Below, piece by piece: positions 27,156-35,096 of a stretch of 64,000 bases of DNA. Under the pieces are notes generated by a model, which ran no database searches, was not told where the DNA came from, and saw nothing but the letters and a program-made list of their open reading frames with translations. Location: positions 7,192,001 through 7,256,000 of the forward strand of contig NZ_CP159534.1 in the NCBI RefSeq assembly GCF_040529335.1, in the 5' to 3' direction. This DNA is from Streptomyces sp. HUAS MG91. GTDB lineage: Bacteria > Actinomycetota > Actinomycetes > Streptomycetales > Streptomycetaceae. Every line of letters begins with the position of its first letter. The first letter of the stretch is position 1. The translations under genes and the position numbers were made by a program.

Positions 27156-28904
27156 GTGGCACCCTCGTCCACGACCGGCGCCCCCTCGGCGCCGGCCCCT
27201 CGCGCACTGCGCATGCCGGGACACCTCTTCGACGAGCTGGCTGCGGGCGGCGGCTCGGAGCGGGCCGTCGCGTTCCTGGTGAAGGGGGAGCGCGCCCGCC
27301 GGCTCCTGCTGCTGCGCGAACTGCACGACCTTCTGGACGAACGCGACGGCGTACTGGGCCCGTTGGGCGACCCCGCACCGCTGTGGGAGGCCATCGAGGC
27401 GGCGGCCCGGCGTGCCCCCGACGCGGTGGACGGCCTGCTCATGAGCCCGCAGTGCGGCGCCTGGATCGCGCACGCGCTGCGCCGGCTGCACGGTGTCGCG
27501 TCCGGCCCGCCCCTGTGGGCCGATACCGGACACCTCGCCTGCCTCGCCGCCACCGCGAGCGTCCTGGCCGGCACGGACGCCGCCCTGACACTCCCCGCCC
27601 GCGCCGGAGCACTGAGCCTGCCCACGCTCGGCCTCGTCCAACTCGACGTACACGACGGCGAATTCAGCCCCGTGCCCGTCACCGTGCGGTCGGGACGGGT
27701 GACCGCGGGGCCGGTCGCCGTCGATCCGCTGACGGCCGCCCGCGACACCCCCGGCTGGCAGCCGCTGCGCACTCTGCTCCCTGCCGGAACGCGCCTGGAC
27801 GACCTCGACCCGTACCGTGACCTGGACGATCCGATACCTCCCGCCCGGGTTCCCGCCGCCGAGGTCGCGCACTGGGAGAAGGTGCTGGGGGAGGCCCACG
27901 CCATTCTCGCCCGCGGTCCGGGCCCCGACACCGTCGGCGCGATGCCGCCGGGCGGCATCACCCGCATCGTCCCCTGGACCTCCGCGCAGTGGCCCGGCAT
28001 CCGGGTCAGCGCCTCCACCGGCGACGCCTTCGGCTCGATGATGGCCTCCCGTCCGGACAGCGGCCTCGACCTCGCCGAGTCCCTCGTCCACGAGTTCCAG
28101 CACAGCAAACTGGGAGCGCTGCTCCACCTCTTCCCGCTGCTCGCGGACGACCGCACCGAGCGCTTCTACGCGCCGTGGCGCGCCGACCCCCGGCATCTGC
28201 CCGGACTGCTGCACGGCGCCTACGCGTTCACCGGGGTCGCCGGCTTCTGGCGGGCCCGCATGGGGGACCGCGCGGCCGACCCCGCGAACACGGCCCCCTT
28301 CCACTTCGCGCTGCGTCGCCTCCAGACCCGCCTGGTGGTCCGTACCCTCGCCACCCGCGCCGACCTCACCCCGGCCGGGCGCCGCCTGCTCGCGGGACTG
28401 GCCACGACGCTCGACCGATGGCTGCGCGAACCGGTCGACCCCGAGGCGGTCGCCCGTGCCCGCGCCGCGGCCGTCGGCCACCGCGTCGAGTGGCGGCTGC
28501 GGAACCTGCGCTGCGGTCCGGCCGAGCGCGCGGCGCTGAGCCGGGCCCGACAGCACGGTGGCGTACCGCCGTCCGGGTTCGAACCCGAGCTCGCGCCGGG
28601 AACGTCCGCCGCGTACTGGGAGGACACGTGGACCGCCCGCTACCTGGCGCCGCGCCCGGGGCCCGACGCCGACGCCTGCCTGACCACGGGCGACCCGGCC
28701 CGCGCCCGCGACCTGTACACCGACCGGCTGCGGCACGCCCCGGACGACGCGCACGCCCTGACCGGACTGCTGCTGGCACGGGCCCGGCTCGAACCGATGA
28801 CCCGGCGGCTGCTCGCGCGCCCGGAGCGGGTCGCCGCCGCGCTGGAGGTGGTGGGCGGCGACGCCGGTGAGGCCGTGCGCTGGCTCGCCGGGCTCAGCCG
28901 GTGA
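27156..28904 (+). CDS. HExxH-type putative peptide beta-hydroxylase
   Basis: This 582-residue protein belongs by motif and context to the HExxH peptide-modification family, members of which are Fe(II)/2-oxoglutarate enzymes that hydroxylate side chains of RiPP precursors. The segment [20 protein letters not shown] contains His312, Glu313 and His316, and a third metal ligand would lie further on. [16 protein letters not shown] near the N terminus and [25 protein letters not shown] after the HExxH region are also family-like. GTG 27156 is 3 nt after the peptide stop; ATG 27213 is an alternative because the conserved region begins there. No radical SAM partner is nearby. Its 3' end overlaps the convergent dioxygenase gene by 11 bp. 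Confidence 0.75.
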   Translation: MAPSSTTGAPSAPAPRALRMPGHLFDELAAGGGSERAVAFLVKGERARRLLLLRELHDLLDERDGVLGPLGDPAPLWEAIEAAARRAPDAVDGLLMSPQCGAWIAHALRRLHGVASGPPLWADTGHLACLAATASVLAGTDAALTLPARAGALSLPTLGLVQLDVHDGEFSPVPVTVRSGRVTAGPVAVDPLTAARDTPGWQPLRTLLPAGTRLDDLDPYRDLDDPIPPARVPAAEVAHWEKVLGEAHAILARGPGPDTVGAMPPGGITRIVPWTSAQWPGIRVSASTGDAFGSMMASRPDSGLDLAESLVHEFQHSKLGALLHLFPLLADDRTERFYAPWRADPRHLPGLLHGAYAFTGVAGFWRARMGDRAADPANTAPFHFALRRLQTRLVVRTLATRADLTPAGRRLLAGLATTLDRWLREPVDPEAVARARAAAVGHRVEWRLRNLRCGPAERAALSRARQHGGVPPSGFEPELAPGTSAAYWEDTWTARYLAPRPGPDADACLTTGDPARARDLYTDRLRHAPDDAHALTGLLLARARLEPMTRRLLARPERVAAALEVVGGDAGEAVRWLAGLSR

Positions 28905-29880
28905 CCGTCGGCAGGGCGGTGGGCGTGCCGGTCGCCGCCGTGGACGCGCCGGAGGCGATGCCGTGCACCGGCTCGGGCAGCGACTCGGGGGACAGGAGCG
29001 TGGACGTCCGGCCGTCGACGCCGACCGGGACATCGCCGTCGATGGTCACCCGGGCCAGCTCCCGCTCGTGGTCGTCGGAGTCGTCGACGCCGTAGTGCTG
29101 GGTGGCGCGGTTGTCCCAGATGGCCACGTCGCCGGCCCGCCACTGCCAGCGCACGGTGTTCTCCGGGCGCTCGATGTGCCGCTGGAACAGGTCGACGAGG
29201 TCGCGCGAGTCCTGGCCGGTGAGCCCGGCGATCTTCTGCACGAAGTTGCCGAGCAGCAGCGTGCGCTCACCGGTCTCCGGGTGGACGCGGACCACCGGGT
29301 GCTCGGTGCGGAACGTGATCTTCGCGAACACGTCGCGGAACCGCCGCAGCTGCTCGGGGACGGCATCGGGTCGCAGGGCCGCGTAGTCGTAGTCGTTGGA
29401 GTGCACCGCCCGCAGACCCTCGGCCAGCCGCTTCAGCGGGGCGGGCAGATGCTCGTACGCCGTCGCCGTGTTGGCCCACAGCGTGTTCCCGCCGTACGGC
29501 GGGACGGTGATCGCGCGGAGGATGGAGAACGCCGGGTAGGCGGGCACGAACGTGACGTCGCTGTGCCACTGGTTGGCGCGGCCGCCGTGGTCGGAGTTGA
29601 TCGGGAACGAGTAGCGGCCGTCGGTGGACGGGACCGTGGGATGGGCGACCGGGGTGCCGAGCAGCCGGCCGAAGGCCTCGTGCGACGCGGCGTCGAGCCG
29701 GTCCTGGCCGCGGAAGAAGACGACCTTGTGGGCGAGCAGGGTCTCGCGGATCGCCGCGACCGTCTCGGGCGCGAGCTCGCCGGAGAGGCGGACGCCCTCG
29801 ACGACGGCGCCGAGACGGCCGTTCAGCCGGGTGACGGTGAGGCCGGGGACGGAGGTGGGTTCCGGGGCGGTCGTGGTCAT
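28894..29880 (-). CDS. TauD/TfdA-family Fe(II)/2-oxoglutarate dioxygenase
   Basis: A 328-residue enzyme with the taurine/alkylsulfatase dioxygenase motifs. [12 protein letters not shown] gives the metal ligands His106 and Asp108, [13 protein letters not shown] gives His262, and [11 protein letters not shown] carries the Arg region for 2-oxoglutarate. [12 protein letters not shown] is the strongly conserved TauD segment. It probably oxidises taurine, an alkylsulfonate or an alkyl sulfate to release sulfite or sulfate. No sulfonate transporter lies next to it, so the exact substrate is open. It is a single gene, convergent with the HExxH gene. Confidence 0.88.
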   Translation of the reverse strand: MTTTAPEPTSVPGLTVTRLNGRLGAVVEGVRLSGELAPETVAAIRETLLAHKVVFFRGQDRLDAASHEAFGRLLGTPVAHPTVPSTDGRYSFPINSDHGGRANQWHSDVTFVPAYPAFSILRAITVPPYGGNTLWANTATAYEHLPAPLKRLAEGLRAVHSNDYDYAALRPDAVPEQLRRFRDVFAKITFRTEHPVVRVHPETGERTLLLGNFVQKIAGLTGQDSRDLVDLFQRHIERPENTVRWQWRAGDVAIWDNRATQHYGVDDSDDHERELARVTIDGDVPVGVDGRTSTLLSPESLPEPVHGIASGASTAATGTPTALPTVTG

Positions 29881-30252
29881 GGCGGGTGTCCTTTCGGCGG
29901 TGCGGAGGTGCTGCCGGAGTTCGTCTCTGTGCGGAGGCAGTGCGGGAACGGTGCGCCGAGGGCCCGCGCCGGTGTGCGGTCTCGCGTCCGGGCGGCAGGG
30001 CGCGTCAGATACAGGGACACGTCGTCGCGGTCATGAACCGGAGCGTCGCAACCGGTCCCGAGCGGCGTCAACCGGCCGCCGTACGCCGACGGCACCCGTG
30101 ACCGCGACCCCGAACACCGCTCTGAACAGGGGAGTTGCGGCGCCGTCCGGTACGCGTGTGGCACCCGGTGATTTCACGGACCCGACATGTTCCCCGCTCC
30201 CCGCCGCGGGCCGCCGAATCCCTGCCGGGATAGGGTCCCGGCGGGAGGGAAC
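29881..30252. other. Divergent intergenic region, 372 bp
   Basis: Non-coding by my reading. It holds promoters for the dioxygenase (minus) and the membrane-protein pair (plus). I found no strong palindrome or clear -35/-10 pair. A GGAGGGA ribosome site at its right end belongs to the following GTG. Confidence 0.5.
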
Positions 30253-30960
30253 GTGAGCGGGAGAGTGTACGGGCTGGTGCTGCGCGGGCTCGCGTGCGCG
30301 CTGCTGTGCTGGCTGGTGGGGCTGGTGTGGCACGTGAGCACGTACGACGCCTCGACCGTCGAGTGGTTCTGCGACAACGAAGGGTGCGCCAGCGACCAGT
30401 TCGCGTCGATGGCGCCGCTGCTCGGGGTGGGCGCGGGTGTGCTGTTCGGACTCCTTTCGGCCCGGTTCCTGCGGCGCGCGACCGCCGGGGTGACCGTCAC
30501 CGTCGCGGCGCTCGGCGCCGCCCGCGGCTGGTACGACGCGATCGACGCGGGCCGTGTGGACCGCGCCACCGCCACCGACTACATGATCGTGTTCCCCTTC
30601 GGCACGTACGCGGTCTCGGCCTGGCTCACCTTCTTCTGGTGCGTCGCGGGCGCGGGGCTCGTCGCCGCCCTGTGGGGCGGCTGGGTCAGTGCCCGCCGCG
30701 CCGCCGTCCTGCGCCGCGTCTCGCGCAAGTACGCCACCGCCGACGCCCTGCTGGAGGGCTGGCGGGCGACGGGCCGGGGCCGCGGCGAGGTCACCGCCGT
30801 CTTCCACGACGCCGACGGCACCCGCCACGAGGTACCGGCGGTCGTCGACCGGGCCGCCCTCGGCCGCCCGGTCCTCGCCGTCTACGACACGTCCCGCCCC
30901 GGCGACCCCGGCCGGGTCCGCGTCGCCGTCCCCCGCAGAAGGACGCCGCGCAGCCGATGA
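30253..30960 (+). CDS. Membrane protein of unknown function (first of a pair)
   Basis: A 235-residue protein with about four transmembrane segments (residues about 8-28, 57-74, 79-98, 118-142). A cytoplasmic C-terminal beta-rich domain of about 85 residues follows (GEVTAVFHDADGTRHEVPA, then RPVLAVYDTSRPGDPGRV). The GTG at 30253 follows GGAGGGAAC, a clear ribosome site. DUF3592-like domains in actinomycete membrane proteins have a similar layout, but I am not certain of the family. Its stop overlaps the next start (ATGA), so the two are made together. Confidence 0.7.
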   Translation: MSGRVYGLVLRGLACALLCWLVGLVWHVSTYDASTVEWFCDNEGCASDQFASMAPLLGVGAGVLFGLLSARFLRRATAGVTVTVAALGAARGWYDAIDAGRVDRATATDYMIVFPFGTYAVSAWLTFFWCVAGAGLVAALWGGWVSARRAAVLRRVSRKYATADALLEGWRATGRGRGEVTAVFHDADGTRHEVPAVVDRAALGRPVLAVYDTSRPGDPGRVRVAVPRRRTPRSR

Positions 30961-31577
30961 CCCTCCGCCGACTCCTCACCCTCCCCGCCCTGCTGGGCTC
31001 CCTGTGCGCGGGCGGCGCCTTCGTCACCGTCCTGTTCGGCGCGTTCGGCGGCCCGTCGTGGCTGCTGGTCATCGGACTGACCCTGTCGGCACTGGTGCTC
31101 GCCCTCCTCGGTGACGTCGCCGAGAAGAGCCCGGACGGTGCCGTCGCCCTGGGCCTGCGCTCGGGCGGACCGCGCGCCCACGCCCCCGCGCTGGTGCGCG
31201 GTGTCCGCGCCGTCGACAGGGAGACCGGCCGCGTCGCGGGCGACGCGCGGGCGCAGGAGAGCGTCTTCGCCTTCGACCTCGTCGTCGTGCCCGAGGACCG
31301 GCCCGCGTACCGCGTCGAGGTGCGCCACCCGCTCGACCTCCAGGACCTTCTCCACCAGGACCGCGCCGTCGTCGAGTACGACCCGAAACAGCCCTGGCGG
31401 GTGGTCGTCCCGGACAACCCGCCGGGCGAGTGGCGCGCCCGCGCCCGGCGGCTCGACCCGGACACCGTGTCCGTACCGGACGCCCCGCGCCGCGGCCTGC
31501 CGCCCGGCTCCCAGGTGCTCGTCCTCGGGGTGCTCATCGCGGCGGCCGTCTTCGCGCTCGTCCGCGGGATCGGCTGA
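30957..31577 (+). CDS. Membrane protein of unknown function (second of a pair)
   Basis: This 206-residue protein has two N-terminal helices (about 8-26 and 33-52). A soluble region of about 120 residues follows (FAFDLVVVPEDRPAYRVEV, VVEYDPKQPWRVVVPD), and a last helix near the C terminus. The soluble region resembles the one in the preceding gene, suggesting related DUF3592-like domains and perhaps a joint complex. It is translationally coupled to it by an ATGA overlap. No enzymatic motif is visible. Confidence 0.7.
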   Translation: MTLRRLLTLPALLGSLCAGGAFVTVLFGAFGGPSWLLVIGLTLSALVLALLGDVAEKSPDGAVALGLRSGGPRAHAPALVRGVRAVDRETGRVAGDARAQESVFAFDLVVVPEDRPAYRVEVRHPLDLQDLLHQDRAVVEYDPKQPWRVVVPDNPPGEWRARARRLDPDTVSVPDAPRRGLPPGSQVLVLGVLIAAAVFALVRGIG

Positions 31578-31695
31578 AACCGTGCGGACGGCAACCGCGC
31601 CCGGACCGAATCTTTCCGGCGCCGCCCCTCGCACGGCACGCTGTCATTAACCTGTGCGGACAGGAACACCCGTCACTCGCGGGGTGGGACAGCCC

Positions 31696-31713
31696 TGTCG
31701 AAGCGCTTCGACA
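31696..31713. promoter_or_regulatory. LacI-family operator O1, upstream of the regulator gene
   Basis: TGTCGAAGCGCTTCGACA is a perfect 18-bp palindrome with the central CG typical of LacI-family sites. It lies just upstream of the candidate -35 of the LacI-type gene, and the same core recurs four more times at the operon starts of this locus. Confidence 0.8.
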
Positions 31714-31719
31714 ATCTTA

Positions 31720-31749
31720 TGGACAGGCGGCTGTTGCTCCCCATAGGGT
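31720..31749 (+). promoter_or_regulatory. Candidate promoter of the LacI-family regulator
   Basis: TGGACA (31720-31725) and TAGGGT (31744-31749) are 18 bp apart. The promoter sits between operators O1 and O2, whose centres are 88 bp apart, a layout that would allow autorepression by looping or by blocking both sides. Confidence 0.4.
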
Positions 31750-31786
31750 CAACAGGTCGAACCCGGCATCGGTCATCCGTCCCCGT

Positions 31787-31798
31787 CGAAGCGCTTCG
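31787..31798. promoter_or_regulatory. LacI-family operator O2, in the regulator's leader
   Basis: CGAAGCGCTTCG is a perfect 12-bp core, 47 bp before the regulator ATG. With O1 it brackets the regulator's promoter. Confidence 0.75.
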
Positions 31799-31844
31799 CG
31801 CCGCGAGTGCCTCGTCCCCTCACGCATCGGCTCAGGAGAACGAC

Positions 31845-32861
31845 ATGGTCACGCTCGCAGAGGTCGCCCGGCACGCCGGAGTCTCCGCCAGCACCGTGAG
31901 CTACGTCCTCAGCGGCAAGCGGTCCATCTCCGCCGCCACCCGCGAGCGCGTCGAGAGCAGCGTGCGCAAGCTGGGCTACCACCCGAACGCCGGGGCCCGC
32001 GCCCTGGCCAGCAGCAAGTCCAACATCATCGCCCTGATGGTGCCGCTGCGCACCGACATGTACGTGCCGGTGATGATGGAGATCGCGATGGCCGTCGCCA
32101 CCGCCGCGCGCACCCACGGCTACGACATCCTGCTGCTCACCGGTGAGGAGGGCGCCGAGGCGGTTCGCCGCATCGAGGGCAGCGCGCTCGCCGACGCGAT
32201 GATCCTGATGGACGTGGAGCTGGACGACGAGCGGCTGCCGCTGCTGCGCACCGCGTCCCGCCCGGCCGTGCTGATCGGACTGCCGTCCGACACCACCGGA
32301 CTCAACTGCGTGGACCTCGACTTCGCCGCCGCGGGCGCCGCCTGCGCCCAGCACCTCGCCGACCTCGGGCACCGCGAGATCGCCGTCATCGGCGAGGCGG
32401 CCGCCGTCTACGAGCGGCGCACCGGGTTCGCCGAGCGGACCCTGTCCGGGCTGCGCGAGCGCAGCGGCGAGCTGGGGCTGCGCCTTCTGCACCGCCCCTG
32501 CGAGGGCTCGTACGCCTCGGTGTCGGCAACGTTGTCGCGGGTCTTCGACGAGCGGCCCGGCACCACCGCGTTCGTCGTGCAGAACGAGGCGGCGACCGAC
32601 CCGCTGCTCGCCCTGCTGCGCCAGTCCGGCCGCGCCGTCCCCGAGGACGTCTCCGTCGTCGCCGTCTGCCCCGAGCAGGTGGCGGCGCACGCCTCGGTGC
32701 CGCTGACGTCGGTCGCGGTGCCCGCGCAGGAGATGGGGCGGCGCGCCGTCGAGCAGGTCATCGCGAAGATCGAGGGGCGCGGCTGCGACGAGGAGGTCGT
32801 GCTGCTCGCACCGGAACTGACCGTGCGGGAGAGCGCGGCCCAGGCACCCGCCGACGCCTGA
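31845..32861 (+). CDS. LacI-family sugar-responsive repressor
   Basis: A 338-residue regulator with the N-terminal LacI helix-turn-helix and hinge (TLAEVARHAGVSASTVSYVL, then YHPNAGARALASSKSN). A periplasmic-binding-protein-like effector domain follows (LIGLPSDTTGLNCVDLDF, HLADLGHREIAVIGE). The ATG follows AGGAGA. Two copies of a CGAAGCGCTTCG palindrome flank its own promoter, and further copies sit before the transporter operon, the GH3-GH31 operon and the GH43 gene, so it very likely controls the whole 31.7-47.6 kb glycan locus. The inducer is probably a xyloglucan-derived di- or oligosaccharide; this is inferred from the enzymes. Confidence 0.92.
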   Translation: MVTLAEVARHAGVSASTVSYVLSGKRSISAATRERVESSVRKLGYHPNAGARALASSKSNIIALMVPLRTDMYVPVMMEIAMAVATAARTHGYDILLLTGEEGAEAVRRIEGSALADAMILMDVELDDERLPLLRTASRPAVLIGLPSDTTGLNCVDLDFAAAGAACAQHLADLGHREIAVIGEAAAVYERRTGFAERTLSGLRERSGELGLRLLHRPCEGSYASVSATLSRVFDERPGTTAFVVQNEAATDPLLALLRQSGRAVPEDVSVVAVCPEQVAAHASVPLTSVAVPAQEMGRRAVEQVIAKIEGRGCDEEVVLLAPELTVRESAAQAPADA

Positions 32862-32876
32862 GCCGCGGGGCAGGAA

Positions 32877-35096
32877 CTACCCCGTCCGCACCGTGAGTTC
32901 GCGGTCCTCGCCGGCGGTCAGGCGAAGGATCCCGTCGTCACCGTCGGGGGTCTTGAGCTCGACGCGCGCGTCACGGCCGGGGCGCACCAGCGCCGTGCAG
33001 CGGCCGCCGCCCCAGCTCAGGTCGACGCGCGCGCCGAACCGGGTGCGCAGGCCGCGCACCGTGCCGCGCGCCCAGGACGCGGGAAGCGCGGGCAGCAGCA
33101 CGAGCCGGCCGGGCGTCGACTGGAGCAGCGCCTCGACGAGCAGCGCGGGCAGGGTGTGCGCCGCGTCCGCGTTGTAGACGTCGCGGCGCGGATAGTGCGC
33201 GCTCATCAGCGACGGGTGGAAGTAGTCGCCGGTCAGGACCTGGCGCAGCGCGTCGGCGACGCGGGGCGCGTCGCGCAGCCGGGCCGCGATCAGGGCGTGG
33301 TGGAGATGGCCGTGCGCGGAGTCGTTCTCGGCGCCGCGCAGCGCGAGCGCCCGCCGCGCCGCCTTCGCCAGGTCCGGGGTGTCGTACGGGGTGATCTCGT
33401 GGTGCGGCCACACCGGGTACAGATGGCTGAGATGGCGGTGGTCGTAGGTCTCCTCCAGGCCCGGCCAGGCCCACTCGGCCAGGGCGCCGTCGTCGTTGAC
33501 CCGGTAGTCGGCCAGCCGGTCGGCGAGCGCCGCCCAGCGATCGCCGTCCGCTCCCGGGGACCAGGCGGCGGCGGTGCGCAGGGCGTGCCGGGCCGCCGCG
33601 ATGTCCATCGTCGCGTCGAGGGTGCCCCAGCTCGCGTTCGCCGGGCGGTTCTCCGGCGAGTACGACGGCACGACGACCACCCGCCCGTCGGGTCCGGTCC
33701 GGCTGAGGAAGTCCTCGTAGAACAGGGCGAGTTCGCGGACGGCGCCGACCAGCCAGGGCGGGCGCTCGCCGGTCGTCTCGGCCTGTTCGACCAGCGGGGT
33801 GAGCAGCCAGTCGGCGCCGGCCGTCCACAGGTGCATCGGCCACTGCCGCTGGAAGTGGTACGTGTGCCCGGACTCGCCGTCGGTGTGGGCGGGCGCCACG
33901 ATGCCGCGCGCCCCGAAGATGCTCCGGGCGTTGTCGCGCCAGTGGTCCAACTGGCCGCGAATCAGCGCGCCTTGCGCCTCGACCACCTCGGGGAGCGCGC
34001 AGGCGGGCGCCGACGCCGTCTGGAGGTTGAGGTTGGCGTCGGTGGTGAACGCGCCGGACCACGCCGTGTCCCACTCGCCGGTCCACAGCCCCGTCAGCCG
34101 GGACGGCAGGGCGCCCGAGGAGCTGAGCAGGTGATAGCGGCCGGCGGCGAACAGCCGCTCCAGCAGGGCGTGACTGTCCGGACGGGGCAGCAACTCGCTT
34201 CCGGGAAGCGCCCGTTCGGCCGGGAGGCCGCCGAGCGAGAAGGTGACCCGCTCGTACGCGTCCCGGTGCGGGGCCGTGTGCCGCGCGAGCAGATTCCGGT
34301 GGCTGCGTGCCGGGCCGCCGCTGTCGAGCAGGGCGGTCAGCTCCGCCGCCTCCGAGCTCGCGTCCACGTCCGCGTCACCGAGGTGCCGGCGCACGCGGGT
34401 GAGCAGCAGGATCTCCTCGGCCGCGTCGACCCGGAGCCCGGTGGTGCCGATCGAGGTGCGCCCGCCCCGGACCGCGGCCACCGTGACCCCCGTGTAGGCG
34501 AGATCGCCGTCCGGGTAGCGGCAGCGCAGGGTCAGCAGGGCGCCGTGCGGGGTCAGGACGACACCGCGCCCGACGCCGAGCCCGCCGGGCACCCCCGCGA
34601 GACGGTGGTCGAGCAGCACCTCCCCGTCGAGGCCGGGCCCGGTGACGTACTGCACCACCACGTCGTCGGCGCGGGAGACGAACACCTCTCCCCGCCAGCC
34701 GCCGCAGCGCGCCGCGCACACGCCCGTCGCGAAGTCGACGGAGCGGCGGTAGTGGCGCCACGTGATGCTGTCCCGCACGAACCGCACCTGGAACGCCGGA
34801 TGGAACGCCCGCACCCAGCGCAGGTCACGCCCGTCCGTGAATTCCTCCGCGGCCGTCCGGTCCCCGGCCAGCAGCCGGTCCTGGAGCTCCGGGAGCCGGT
34901 CGGCGAGCCGGGGTGGTCGCGGCGGCGGTCCGCCGTCCGGGCGCACCAGCGCGTGATGGGTGACGATGACCCGGTCGTCGTGCGGATCGCCGAACACGAG
35001 GGCGCCGTGCCGGCCGTTCCCGCTCAGGAAGGCGTCCTCCCAACGGGCGGCCGGCGCCGGCTCCCAGGTGCCGTGCGGATGTTCAGGCAGCACCAT
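32877..35096 (-). CDS. GH95 family glycosidase, probable 1,2-alpha-L-fucosidase
   Basis: This 739-residue enzyme shows the GH95 layout: an N-terminal beta domain (AFLSGNGRHGALVFGDP), an (alpha/alpha)6 barrel and a C-terminal beta domain. TTDANLNLQ with Asn355 and Asn357 corresponds to the catalytic Asn pair known in AfcA, and DHRHLSHLYPV at 552-562 carries the conserved Asp and His. GH95 removes alpha-1,2-fucose, or in some members alpha-L-galactose. There is no signal peptide, so it acts on imported oligosaccharides, most simply the fucosylated side chain of xyloglucan. The start overlaps the GH42 gene by 14 nt. It is the last gene of the transporter operon. Confidence 0.87.
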   Translation of the reverse strand: MVLPEHPHGTWEPAPAARWEDAFLSGNGRHGALVFGDPHDDRVIVTHHALVRPDGGPPPRPPRLADRLPELQDRLLAGDRTAAEEFTDGRDLRWVRAFHPAFQVRFVRDSITWRHYRRSVDFATGVCAARCGGWRGEVFVSRADDVVVQYVTGPGLDGEVLLDHRLAGVPGGLGVGRGVVLTPHGALLTLRCRYPDGDLAYTGVTVAAVRGGRTSIGTTGLRVDAAEEILLLTRVRRHLGDADVDASSEAAELTALLDSGGPARSHRNLLARHTAPHRDAYERVTFSLGGLPAERALPGSELLPRPDSHALLERLFAAGRYHLLSSSGALPSRLTGLWTGEWDTAWSGAFTTDANLNLQTASAPACALPEVVEAQGALIRGQLDHWRDNARSIFGARGIVAPAHTDGESGHTYHFQRQWPMHLWTAGADWLLTPLVEQAETTGERPPWLVGAVRELALFYEDFLSRTGPDGRVVVVPSYSPENRPANASWGTLDATMDIAAARHALRTAAAWSPGADGDRWAALADRLADYRVNDDGALAEWAWPGLEETYDHRHLSHLYPVWPHHEITPYDTPDLAKAARRALALRGAENDSAHGHLHHALIAARLRDAPRVADALRQVLTGDYFHPSLMSAHYPRRDVYNADAAHTLPALLVEALLQSTPGRLVLLPALPASWARGTVRGLRTRFGARVDLSWGGGRCTALVRPGRDARVELKTPDGDDGILRLTAGEDRELTVRTG

